Assembly (NCBI GenBank): GCA_017398685.1
Contig: JAFQFH010000011.1
Location: forward strand, 44,613 to 108,612
Source of the DNA: Oscillospiraceae bacterium
Lineage (GTDB): Bacteria; Bacillota; Clostridia; Oscillospirales; Oscillospiraceae
Length of the DNA: 64,000 nucleotides
Direction of reading: 5' to 3'
Shown: piece after piece, positions 35,072 to 42,959 of the stretch
Position numbering within the stretch: position 1 is the stretch's first letter
Layout: each line of letters starts with the position of its first letter
Translations under genes and position numbers: made by a program
The notes under the pieces: generated by a model
Databases searched by the model: none
The model's input: only the letters and a program-made list of their open reading frames with translations
Told to the model about the DNA's origin: nothing

Positions 35072-36496
35072 ATGCCTGAGTACAATAAACTCAACTCTGA
35101 GATTGCCGGGAAGCTCTGCGCCGTAGTCGGTGAGCGCCGCTTCCAGCTGGGCGATCAGGTAAAGCCGGACTATTCCCACGACGAAATGCCCATCTACGGC
35201 AAGTTCATGCCCGAGGCCGTGTGCCTGCCCGAGACCACTGAGGAAGTGGCCCAGATCATGCGCATTTGCATCGAGAACAAGATCCCCGTCACCGTCAGAG
35301 GCACCGGCACAGGTCTTGTGGGCGGCTGCGTGCCTGTCCACGGCGGCATCGTTTTGTCCACGGAGAAGATGAACAAGATAATCTCCTACGATATGAACAA
35401 TATGGTGGTCCATATCCAGCCGGGCGTGCTTCTTTGCGACCTTGCAGCGGACGCGCTGGCCCACGGGCTCATGTATCCCCCCGACCCCGGCGAAAAGACC
35501 GCCACTGTGGGCGGCAACGTCTCCACCAATGCAGGCGGTATGCGCGCGGTAAAGTACGGCGTCACCCGTGACTATGTTCTGGCCATGACCGTAGTGCTCC
35601 CCTCCGGCGAGGTTATGAAGCTGGGCAAGACCGTGTGCAAGACCAGCTCCGGCTATAGCCTTCTTCACCTGATGGTAGGCTCCGAGGGCACCCTTGGCAT
35701 CATCACCGAGCTGACCTTGAAGCTCATCCCCAAGCCCATCAAGGACGTAAGCCTCATTCTCCCCTTCAAGGACATCGCCACCGCCATCGCCTCCGTCCCC
35801 GCCATCAAGCTTGCAAATCTTGACCCCCAGTCCATAGAGTTTATGGAGCGGGATATTGTGGACTCCTCCGCCGCCTTCACCGGCAACGCCGTGTTCCCCA
35901 CGGTTGTAAACGGCAAGGAAGCCGGGGCATATATTCTCGTTACTCTCGTTGGTGACAGCGAGGCCGAGCTTACAATGAAGATGGACCGTCTTGGCGAAGT
36001 TGCCGAGCAGGTAGGTGCCTACGACGTTCTGGTGGTGTGGACCGACAGCCTTAAAAAGGACGTGTGGGCTGCCCGCAGCGCCTTCCTCACCGTCATTGAG
36101 GCCGAAACCAAACTCCTTGACGAGATGGACGTGGTTGTGCCCGTTGACCGTATTGCCGAGTTTCTGGTCTACACCCACGATGAAGCCGTAAAGCAGGGCG
36201 TTTACGTCCGCTCCTTCGGCCACGCAGGTGACGGCAACCTCCATATCTACTGCTGCTCCAACGATTTGGAGGAGGACGAGTTCAAGCGCCGGGTAAAGGC
36301 ACTTATGGACAAGTGCTACGCCAAGTGCACCGAGTTTGAAGGTCAGGTCTCCGGCGAACACTCCATAGGCCACGCAAAGAAAGAGTATCTCCGCCAGAGC
36401 GTGGGCGACACTGCCTACTCCCTCATGGGCGCTATCAAAAACGTATTCGATCCCGACGGCATCCTGAACCCCGGCAAGGTATGCCACGATATTTAA
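35072..36496 (+). CDS. FAD-dependent lactate dehydrogenase (GlcD/LctD-like)
   Basis: A 474-residue oxidase of the FAD-binding type 4 (PCMH) family with the FAD domain at about 40-220 (VRGTGTGLVGGCVP, PPDPGEKTATVGGNVSTNAG, GSEGTLGI) and the FAD-oxidase C-terminal domain (SFGHAGDGNLHIYC, GQVSGEHSIGHAKK). With EtfB, EtfA and LarA directly downstream it matches the LDH/Etf complex of Acetobacterium woodii, which oxidises lactate with NAD by confurcating electrons from reduced ferredoxin. GGAAAGGAG precedes the ATG. It has no iron-sulfur domain of its own. Glycolate oxidation is the alternative, but LarA argues for lactate. Confidence 0.9.
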   Translation: MPEYNKLNSEIAGKLCAVVGERRFQLGDQVKPDYSHDEMPIYGKFMPEAVCLPETTEEVAQIMRICIENKIPVTVRGTGTGLVGGCVPVHGGIVLSTEKMNKIISYDMNNMVVHIQPGVLLCDLAADALAHGLMYPPDPGEKTATVGGNVSTNAGGMRAVKYGVTRDYVLAMTVVLPSGEVMKLGKTVCKTSSGYSLLHLMVGSEGTLGIITELTLKLIPKPIKDVSLILPFKDIATAIASVPAIKLANLDPQSIEFMERDIVDSSAAFTGNAVFPTVVNGKEAGAYILVTLVGDSEAELTMKMDRLGEVAEQVGAYDVLVVWTDSLKKDVWAARSAFLTVIEAETKLLDEMDVVVPVDRIAEFLVYTHDEAVKQGVYVRSFGHAGDGNLHIYCCSNDLEEDEFKRRVKALMDKCYAKCTEFEGQVSGEHSIGHAKKEYLRQSVGDTAYSLMGAIKNVFDPDGILNPGKVCHDI

Positions 36497-36508
36497 GGAG
36501 GGGACGAT

Positions 36509-37303
36509 ATGCTGAATATACTTGTATGTGTAAAGCAGGTTCCAGACGTGAACCTTGTGAAAATGGACCCTGTCACCGGCAGCCTTATCCGTCAGGGCGT
36601 GCCCGCCATTCTCAATCCGCTGGATGCCAATGCCCTTGAGGCGGCTGTCCGGGTGAAGGAGCAGTACGGCGGCACAGTCACCTGCATCACCATGGGCCCC
36701 GACATGGCAGAGGAAGCCCTCCGTGAGTGCCTTGCCGCCGGTGCGGACAGGGCGGTGCTGCTCTCTGACCGTGCCTTTGCCAACGCCGACACTCTGGCCA
36801 CAAGCTATGTTATCGTCTCCGCCGCAAAGCTTTTGGGCGAGTTCGACATGATATTCTGCGGCAAGGAGTCCCTTGACGGCGCAACCGGGCAGATGGGCTC
36901 CCAGCTTGCCGAGCGCTTTGACGCAAGCCAGATAAGCTCCCTTTCCATCATCACCGAAGTGGACCTTGAGCATATGACCGTCACCGGTGAGCGGGAGCTG
37001 GAAAAGGGCGTGGAGCTTGCCCAGGCCACTCTCCCCTGCCTTTTCACCGTGGAAAAGACCCACTACCGCCCCCGCATCCCCAATCTTAAAAGCTGGAAGG
37101 CCTCCCGCACAGCGGAGATCACACGCTTCAGCTCCAAAACCATCCCCGGCCTGGATCCGGAACAGATAGGCGACCCCGGCTCCCCCACCAAGGTGCCCCG
37201 CACCTATCCCCCTCAGGTGGGTCAGGCAGGCCAGATAATAGACGAGGGCAGCACGGACAAGAGCATTGAAAAGCTCCTTGCCCTTGTGCCCGAGCTTATT
37301 TAA
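36509..37303 (+). CDS. etfB: Electron transfer flavoprotein subunit beta
   Basis: A 264-residue EtfB with the family start ILVCVKQVPDVN and the AMP/FAD-binding segment GKESLDGATGQMGSQLAE (about 117-134). The latter resembles the NADH-site sequence of bifurcating Etfs (DGDTAQVGP-type in classical ones). It lies 12 bp after the dehydrogenase with AAGGAGGGG before its ATG. With EtfA it carries electrons between the lactate dehydrogenase, NAD and ferredoxin. Confidence 0.93.
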   Translation: MLNILVCVKQVPDVNLVKMDPVTGSLIRQGVPAILNPLDANALEAAVRVKEQYGGTVTCITMGPDMAEEALRECLAAGADRAVLLSDRAFANADTLATSYVIVSAAKLLGEFDMIFCGKESLDGATGQMGSQLAERFDASQISSLSIITEVDLEHMTVTGERELEKGVELAQATLPCLFTVEKTHYRPRIPNLKSWKASRTAEITRFSSKTIPGLDPEQIGDPGSPTKVPRTYPPQVGQAGQIIDEGSTDKSIEKLLALVPELI

Positions 37304-37315
37304 GGAGGTGCTACG

Positions 37316-38323
37316 ATGAAACATAAGAGTGAATACAAGGATATGTGGGTTTTCATCCAGCACGACGGAACCGCCGTTGAGCCTGTCTCCCTTGAGCTTT
37401 GCTGTGAGACAAGAAAGCTCTGCGACGCCTCCGGCGAGGAGCTTGTTGCCGTCATCGTGGGCAAGCTTCCGGAAGCTGAGCTTGAAAAGGTACTGGAATG
37501 CGGCGTGGACAAGGTGATATTCGTAGACGGCACCGGCTATGAGTATTTGAATTGCGACGCCTATGCAAACCTCTTCACCCTGCTCTGCCGCAAGTACGAG
37601 CCTACCGCCGTCATGGTGGGCGGCACCATCTTCGGCCGTGACTTTGCACCCCGCTTCGCCTGCCGCCTGCCCACCGGCTGCACCAGCGACGCCACCGAGC
37701 TTGTGTGGGATCCCAAAACCACTGACATTGAGTTTATAGAGCCTGCCGTCGGCGGCAAGATGATGGCTGTCATCACCGTGCCTGTAATGCGCCCACAGGT
37801 GGGTACCATCCGCCCCGGCACCTTCAAGTACGCCCCCACCGGCAAGAAGGACTACAGCGTCATCCACGAAACAGTTGACTTCCCCGTGGAGGGGATACGC
37901 ACCAAAATTCTCGACTTCAAGGCCGACGAGATGGATGAGAGTTTGAAGATTGCGGATGCTGAGGTCATCATCTGCCTTGGCAACGGTCTCAAGGGCGCGG
38001 ACGCTCTGCCCCGCTACAGAAAGCTTGCCGAGCTTTTAGGCGGCAAGATTGCCTGCACCAGACCCCTCTTTGACCGTGGCGTGCTGCCCTTCAAGCTGGT
38101 CATCGGCCAGTCCGGCGTGGTGGTAAAGCCCAAGATATACATAGGCTTTGGCATTTCCGGCGCTGTGAACCATGTAACCGGATTTTCCGATGCTGACAAG
38201 GTCATCGTTGTCAATAAAGACCCGGATGCCGCCATCTTCAACTACTGCGACTACGGCATAGTTGGCGACATGGACGAGGTATGTGAGCTTATGATCGAGA
38301 AGATCACGGCAGCGAGGGCCTGA
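37316..38323 (+). CDS. etfA: Electron transfer flavoprotein subunit alpha
   Basis: A 335-residue EtfA. The C-terminal FAD domain is clear: RPLFDRGVLPF, then IGQSGVVVKPKIYIGFGISG (about 261-280) and NHVTGFSDADKVIVVNKDPDA. It lacks the extra N-terminal ferredoxin-like domain present in some lactate-linked EtfA proteins, so the complex would have to meet ferredoxin directly. AAGGAGG precedes the ATG, 12 bp after etfB. Confidence 0.93.
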   Translation: MKHKSEYKDMWVFIQHDGTAVEPVSLELCCETRKLCDASGEELVAVIVGKLPEAELEKVLECGVDKVIFVDGTGYEYLNCDAYANLFTLLCRKYEPTAVMVGGTIFGRDFAPRFACRLPTGCTSDATELVWDPKTTDIEFIEPAVGGKMMAVITVPVMRPQVGTIRPGTFKYAPTGKKDYSVIHETVDFPVEGIRTKILDFKADEMDESLKIADAEVIICLGNGLKGADALPRYRKLAELLGGKIACTRPLFDRGVLPFKLVIGQSGVVVKPKIYIGFGISGAVNHVTGFSDADKVIVVNKDPDAAIFNYCDYGIVGDMDEVCELMIEKITAARA

Positions 38324-38324
38324 T

Positions 38325-39581
38325 ATGCTGAAAATACCCTATGGCAAAGGCCATATAGAATTTGACGAACAGGGCGCAGCAGTGCTCTCTTCCGCCATTG
38401 GTGAGCTTAAGAGTGAAGGCAGCGGCAGCGATATAGTTGCCGCCGCCATGGCAGCCCCCATTGATTCCCCCAGACTTTCAGAGCTTGCAAAGGGCAAAAA
38501 TACCTGCACCATCATAATCTCCGACCATACCCGCCCCGTACCCAGCCGTGACATCCTGCCCAACATGCTCTCTGAGCTTTATGAGGGCAATCCGGAGATT
38601 GCGGTGACGCTGCTTGTGGCTACCGGTTTTCACCGGCCCACAACAAGCGCCGAGCTTTGCGACAAGCTGGGCGAGGATATAATGGCAAAATGCCCCATCG
38701 TCATCCACGACTGCCGCAGCGAAAAGGACAATGTGTGCATCGGCACTCTCCCCTCCGGCGCGCCGCTGGTGATTGACAGAGTCGCCGCCGAGACCGAGCT
38801 TCTTATCGCCGAGGGCTTTATTGAGCCCCACTTCTTTGCAGGCTTCTCCGGCGGCAGAAAGAGCGTGCTGCCTGGGGTCTGCGATCAGGTGACGGTACTG
38901 GGCAACCACTGCTCAAAGTTTATAGACAGTGCCTTTTCCCGCACCGGTATTCTGGACGGCAATCCCATCCACGCCGACATGATAGCCGCGGCAGAGATGG
39001 CAAAGCTTGCCTACATCGTAAATGTCATCATCGACGAGGACAAAAAGACCGTGGCGGCCTTTGCAGGAAACTATCTCAGCGCCCACAGAAAAGGCTGTGA
39101 CTTCCTGCTTGGCTACTGCAAGGTGGCCCCCGCCTATGCCGACATCGTCATCACCTCCAACGGCGGCGCACCTTTGGATCAGAACATCTACCAGTGCGTA
39201 AAGTCCATGACAGCGGCGGAAGCCTGCTGCAAAGAGGGCGGGGTAATAATCCTCTGCGCTGAGTGCGCCGACGGCCACGGCGGCGAGGGCTTCTACAGAG
39301 CCCTGACCGACTGCGAAAGCCCAGCAGCCCTTTATGATGAGCAGATGGCCACCCCGCAGGACAAGACCGTCCCCGACCAGTGGGAAAGCCAGATTCTCTC
39401 CCGCATACTTATAAAGCACAGGGTCATCTTTGTCTCCCGGCCTGAGATGCGTGAGATGATAGAGGACATGAAAATGGTCTACGCCGCCTCTCTTGACGAG
39501 GCAGTGGCTCTTGCCAAAAGCTGGGGCAAGGAGAGTGTGACGGTGATACCCAACGGCATTTCGGTCATAGTGAAAGAATAA
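38325..39581 (+). CDS. larA: Nickel-dependent lactate racemase LarA
   Basis: A 418-residue LarA-family protein. LarA interconverts L- and D-lactate using a nickel-pincer nucleotide cofactor. The motif set is present: DHTRP (67-71), H103 in ATGFHRP, H169 and K179 in EPHFFAGFSGGRKSVLPG, and H195 in GNHCSKF, matching the cofactor and catalytic residues of the Lactobacillus enzyme. It starts one base after the etfA stop. Cofactor genes larB, larC and larE are not in the window. It lets the upstream dehydrogenase use both enantiomers. Confidence 0.93.
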   Translation: MLKIPYGKGHIEFDEQGAAVLSSAIGELKSEGSGSDIVAAAMAAPIDSPRLSELAKGKNTCTIIISDHTRPVPSRDILPNMLSELYEGNPEIAVTLLVATGFHRPTTSAELCDKLGEDIMAKCPIVIHDCRSEKDNVCIGTLPSGAPLVIDRVAAETELLIAEGFIEPHFFAGFSGGRKSVLPGVCDQVTVLGNHCSKFIDSAFSRTGILDGNPIHADMIAAAEMAKLAYIVNVIIDEDKKTVAAFAGNYLSAHRKGCDFLLGYCKVAPAYADIVITSNGGAPLDQNIYQCVKSMTAAEACCKEGGVIILCAECADGHGGEGFYRALTDCESPAALYDEQMATPQDKTVPDQWESQILSRILIKHRVIFVSRPEMREMIEDMKMVYAASLDEAVALAKSWGKESVTVIPNGISVIVKE

Positions 39582-39587
39582 AAGTTT

Positions 39588-39620
39588 AAGGCACAGCAGC
39601 TTGAGCTGCTGTGCCTTTTT
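39588..39620 (+). terminator. Terminator of the lactate operon
   Basis: Stem of 11-13 bp (GGCACAGCAGC/GCTGCTGTGCC) with loop TTGA, then TTTTT. Confidence 0.9.
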
Positions 39621-39653
39621 AGGCTGTCAAAGGATTATAAATAAGGGCGCGCT

Positions 39654-39850
39654 AATGCCTCCCTTGTGCAATACCCGCAGGGCACTTAGGGAGGTGGGTT
39701 GAGCGAAGCGAAGCCCGGAGGGATTGTTTGGCAGTGAATACGACGTTTATTTGCTGAAACACACGAAACAAAGACCTTATATACGCAAGACAACCCCTCA
39801 GTCTCGCATGTGCTCGACAGCTCCCCTTACACAGGGGAGCCTTTGGAAAG
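39654..39850. repeat. Intergenic palindromic repeat element (MITE-like)
   Basis: In the 341-bp gap after larA. Two end regions in opposite orientation each carry a short palindrome: CCTCCC...GGGAGG (39659-39694) and CTCCCCT...AGGGGAG (39821-39839). Each also has a CAACCC(C)TC-type segment (39789-39803; complement near 39700-39728). About 60 bp of unrelated sequence separate them. It has no ORF. From memory, similar elements with CTCCCCTTAC-ACAGGGGAG ends are common between genes in gut Clostridia. Confidence 0.6.
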
Positions 39851-39922
39851 TGCCTTTTTCTTGTGCCTTGCTGTTTTACGTGATATCATATATGCAAAGA
39901 AAACAGTAAATGGAGTTTAATT

Positions 39923-40378
39923 ATGAGCAAGTTCAGAGAAAAATACGAAAGCTTTCTAACAGAGTTTTCCAAGGGGAAGACCATGGTACTTTCCACTTCC
40001 GAAAACAGCAAAGTCAGTTCCCGAATGATGAGCGTGGTTTGCATCAGCGGTGCTTTCTATTTCCAGACGGACAGAACCTTCAGAAAATACCGGCAGCTTG
40101 CGGCAAACCCGAAGGCCGCACTTTGCATAGACAATATCCAGATAGAAGGTCTGTGCCGGGAGCTTGGCTCTCCTATGGACAATCCCCCATTTTGCAGGGC
40201 GTTTGAAGAGTGCTTTCCCGGCTCATTCAGGGCATACTCCGCGCTTGCGAACGAAAGGATCTTTGTGCTTGAGCCGGAGTATGTACAGCGCTGGGTATAC
40301 AGGAACAACGTGCCCTTTATCGAAGTCTTTGATATAAAAAAGCAGGAATATGAAATAAGCGAGTACCGGGGGATATGA
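39923..40378 (+). CDS. Pyridoxamine 5'-phosphate oxidase family protein
   Basis: A 151-residue protein of the PNPOx-like split-barrel flavin-binding fold. MVLSTSENSKVSSRMMSVV at the start and FYFQTDRTFRKYRQLAANPKAALCIDNIQIEG in the middle follow the family pattern (first strand, flavin-binding RxM, then NP-x-A). These proteins bind FMN or F420 and act as small reductases; the substrate is unknown. TGGAG lies about 9 bp before the ATG. It sits on the far side of the palindromic repeat element and is followed by a Nudix gene. Confidence 0.8.
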   Translation: MSKFREKYESFLTEFSKGKTMVLSTSENSKVSSRMMSVVCISGAFYFQTDRTFRKYRQLAANPKAALCIDNIQIEGLCRELGSPMDNPPFCRAFEECFPGSFRAYSALANERIFVLEPEYVQRWVYRNNVPFIEVFDIKKQEYEISEYRGI

Positions 40379-40408
40379 TTTGCGTTCCGGATGTTCAGGA
40401 GGCTAACA

Positions 40409-41032
40409 ATGAACAGCAAAGAAAACTGGCTTCAGTGGGCAATAGAGCTGCAAAGTCTTGCACAGGCCGGGCTGACCTATGGCAGAGATATTTATGACAG
40501 GGAGAGATATGAGCGCATCCGCCAGATTTCCGCTGAAATCATCTCCGAAATGTCAGATATTCCCACTGAAAAGGTGAAGGATATTTTCTGCAATGAAGCT
40601 GGGTATCAGACACCCAAGCTGGATACCCGCGCCGCAATTTTTGAAAATGGAAAGATACTTCTTGTGCAGGAAAATAATGGCAAGTGGTCGCTTCCCGGCG
40701 GTTGGTGTGATGTAAATGTTTCCGTAGCTGAAAACACCGTAAAAGAAGTCCGGGAAGAGGCTGGACTGGATGTTGTGGCTGAAAGCATTATCGCCATCCA
40801 GGACAGGGCCAAGCACAATCTGCCCCATTACGCCTATGGAATTTGCAAGGTGTTCTTGCTGTGCTCCGCCATTGGCGGAAGTTTTCAGGAAAACAGCGAA
40901 ACCACAGGCTCCGACTATTTTTCTGAGACTGAACTTCCGGAGCTTGCCGCGGAAAAGAACAGTGAAGCACAGATAAAAATGTGCTTTGACGCTTACCGTG
41001 CGGGAGATAAGTGGAAGACAATATTTGATTAG
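40409..41032 (+). CDS. Nudix hydrolase with N-terminal helical domain
   Basis: A 207-residue protein with an N-terminal helical region of about 65 residues, as in a Nudix subgroup acting on ADP-ribose-type substrates, followed by a Nudix domain. The Nudix box spans GGWCDVNVSVAENTVKEVRE and EAGL; the metal-binding EVREEAG part is intact, while the first Glu of the consensus is Val, a known pattern in this subgroup. The start at 40409 is set by CAGGAGG 8 bp upstream, preferred to an ATG six codons earlier. Substrate unknown. Confidence 0.87.
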   Translation: MNSKENWLQWAIELQSLAQAGLTYGRDIYDRERYERIRQISAEIISEMSDIPTEKVKDIFCNEAGYQTPKLDTRAAIFENGKILLVQENNGKWSLPGGWCDVNVSVAENTVKEVREEAGLDVVAESIIAIQDRAKHNLPHYAYGICKVFLLCSAIGGSFQENSETTGSDYFSETELPELAAEKNSEAQIKMCFDAYRAGDKWKTIFD

Positions 41033-41055
41033 TTCTGTATAAAAGGAGCGATAAT

Positions 41056-41349
41056 ATGTGGATTTTGTGGCCTGTTTTCGGTATTGCCGCCATTATTTCG
41101 GCAATTCTGAACCTTGCCTTTTGCTTTTCCGGTAAAGAGGCAAAATATTTCCGCTTTGCAAGCCTTTCTTTGACCGCTCTCACCATGTGCGCCATGTACA
41201 GCATGGTCAACAATTATGTGTCCTTTGGAGACTGGAGTGCACTGATGGATGTGGTTCCTGCCATGACGAAGTCGCTGTGGTTTCTGGTTATCGCGTCCAT
41301 ACTGATAAACGGCCTTTCCCTTTTTGTGAGAAAGGGCGGCAGAAAATGA
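41056..41349 (+). CDS. Small multipass membrane protein
   Basis: A 97-residue protein with three hydrophobic segments (about 3-24, 33-55, 71-90) and a basic C-terminus. AAAGGAG precedes the ATG. It lies 23 bp after the Nudix gene and its stop overlaps the next ATG by 4 bp. No recognisable family. Confidence 0.7.
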   Translation: MWILWPVFGIAAIISAILNLAFCFSGKEAKYFRFASLSLTALTMCAMYSMVNNYVSFGDWSALMDVVPAMTKSLWFLVIASILINGLSLFVRKGGRK

Positions 41350-41516
41350 AAAAGCTGTACATTATTGTGGGTGTTTTCGCCCTTATCGCCATTTTGACAG
41401 GTATTCCCTACCTTGTTGACGGTATCCGTGCAAGAGGCTTTGACGGCGTAAACTACGGGCGGGTATTATTCCCTGCCCTCGTCTGCGGTCTGTCCATTTG
41501 GCTTTACAGAAAATAA
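41346..41516 (+). CDS. Small two-helix membrane protein
   Basis: A 56-residue protein, MKKLYIIVGVFALIAIL followed by a second hydrophobic helix (LFPALVCGLSIWLY). It is translationally coupled to the preceding small membrane protein through an ATGA overlap, so the two may act together. No recognisable family. Confidence 0.65.
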   Translation: MKKLYIIVGVFALIAILTGIPYLVDGIRARGFDGVNYGRVLFPALVCGLSIWLYRK

Positions 41517-41562
41517 AAATTTCATTGAGAAGAGCAAGCCCATCTCCACTGCGGGGAGAATC

Positions 41563-41687
41563 CAAAGAGGGCACTCCCTCTTTGGTCGTTTCAAATAGGG
41601 GAGATTATCAAGAGGGGGAAGAAAGCGAAATCTTCCCCCTCTTGATTTGTTTCTTTGCATACTTTCTTGTCAACACAAGAAAGTATG
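41563..41687. repeat. Cluster of three stem-loops
   Basis: Three strong inverted repeats in the 293-bp gap: CCAAAGAGGG/CCCTCTTTGG (about 41563-41586), a 15-bp stem around 41609-41646 (TCAAGAGGGGGAAGA), and CATACTTTCTTGTxxxACAAGAAAGTATG (41658-41686). The second can terminate the small-gene operon. The whole block looks like a dispersed intergenic repeat. It has no coding potential. Confidence 0.65.
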
Positions 41688-41742
41688 ATTCGCACCGTTC
41701 CTCTTGCGAGCAGCTATAATACATGCTCCCCATTTTCCGCCC

Positions 41743-41771
41743 TTGAATTATAGTCAACGCAACTATATAAT
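41743..41771 (+). promoter_or_regulatory. Promoter of the amino acid permease-amidohydrolase operon
   Basis: TTGAAT (41743-41748), 17-bp spacer, TATAAT (41766-41771), 38 bp before the ATG. Confidence 0.75.
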
Positions 41772-41809
41772 GTGTAAACGTCAAACAACTTGAATCGAGG
41801 TTATTCGCC

Positions 41810-42955
41810 ATGGAAACTAAAAAGACCCGGCTTTCCGTGTGGGAAGCCGCCTGTATAATCACCGGCTACGGCATTGGCGGCGGCGTGCTTGCCATGCCCT
41901 ATCTGACGGCGCAAAATGGCATTATTGCCGCCTTCTTGCTGCTTGTTGCCGCTTTTGCAGTGAGCCTTTTGCTGCACCTGATGATAGCGGACACAGTCAT
42001 GAAATGCGGCAGCGGCACCCAGATAGTGTCCGTTTTCTCCCGCTTTCTTTTCCGGGGAAGGTGGAAAAATCTGCTGACCGTCATCTTTTTTGTCCTTATG
42101 GCGGTGGTGCTCTGCTCCAATCTGGCAGCTTACATAGCCGGTGCTTCCGAGCTTCTTATTGAAATGCTGCCCATAGGGGAGCTTGCCGCAAAGCTTATCT
42201 TCTACGTGCTGGCAGCCTCCGTGGTGCTTTTTGGGCTCAAGGCCGTGGCAGTCAGTGAGAAGATAATGGTAGCCGTCATCTTCGGCATTATCGCAATTCT
42301 GGCCGTCAGCTCCTTTGGGGCTGAGCTTCAGCCCCTGCCCACAGCCGCCGGTTCCGGCAAGGCTATGCTGGCCTACTTTGGCATGGCCATGCTGGCCTTT
42401 TCCGCCTTTTTCTCCATCCCTCAGGCGGTTGAGGGCCTTGAGGGCGACGAAAAGAAGATAAAAAAGGCCGTTTTCCTAGGTCTTGGCAACAATTTTGTGA
42501 TGATCGTGGTCATTTCCCTCTGCGCTCTTCTGGCCTCAAAGGAAGTTGCCGAGGTGGCCATGACCGGCTGGGCCGCCGGTATCGGCACCTGGGCCATATA
42601 CGCCGGCGGTATATTCACACTGCTTGCCATGATAACCACCTACTGGTCCATCTCCCTTGCCCTCTCCGGCATTGTGAAGGAGCAGACCGGCATGGGCGAA
42701 AAGCTCTGCTGGCTTCTTGCAACCGCACCCTCCCTGCTGCTGGCTCTTTTCAATCTGGGCGGTTTTCTGGACTTTCTGGAGCTGGCAGGCGGCGCTATCG
42801 CCATTATAGTTGCCGTTATGGTGGTTCCCACCTACCGCAACGCCCAGAAGGAGCTGCCCGGGTCAATGCTGGGCAGGCTGTCCGGAAACGCAGGGCAGCT
42901 GTTCGTGGTCATCGGCTATCTTCTTATGGCCGTGGGCAACCTTGTGAGCCTTTGA
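41810..42955 (+). CDS. Amino acid permease (aromatic/AAAP-like, APC superfamily)
   Basis: A 381-residue transporter with 11 transmembrane segments. The unwound first helix, ITGYGIGGGVLAMPYL, is the substrate-binding GxGxGG-type motif of the hydroxy/aromatic amino acid permease and AAAP groups, and FSIPQAVEGL marks helix 6. It starts with its own promoter and is followed 4 bp later by an amidohydrolase, which suggests that the imported compound is an amino acid derivative hydrolysed inside the cell (inference). Confidence 0.85.
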   Translation: METKKTRLSVWEAACIITGYGIGGGVLAMPYLTAQNGIIAAFLLLVAAFAVSLLLHLMIADTVMKCGSGTQIVSVFSRFLFRGRWKNLLTVIFFVLMAVVLCSNLAAYIAGASELLIEMLPIGELAAKLIFYVLAASVVLFGLKAVAVSEKIMVAVIFGIIAILAVSSFGAELQPLPTAAGSGKAMLAYFGMAMLAFSAFFSIPQAVEGLEGDEKKIKKAVFLGLGNNFVMIVVISLCALLASKEVAEVAMTGWAAGIGTWAIYAGGIFTLLAMITTYWSISLALSGIVKEQTGMGEKLCWLLATAPSLLLALFNLGGFLDFLELAGGAIAIIVAVMVVPTYRNAQKELPGSMLGRLSGNAGQLFVVIGYLLMAVGNLVSL

Positions 42956-42959
42956 TAAG

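Noticed and set aside
34943-37867. A 974-codon open frame on the minus strand opposite the lactate operon
   Set aside because: It runs antisense to three clear enzyme genes, has no ribosome binding site or family resemblance, and its Gly/His/Val/Ala-rich composition is what the reverse frame of GC-rich, strongly biased genes yields.
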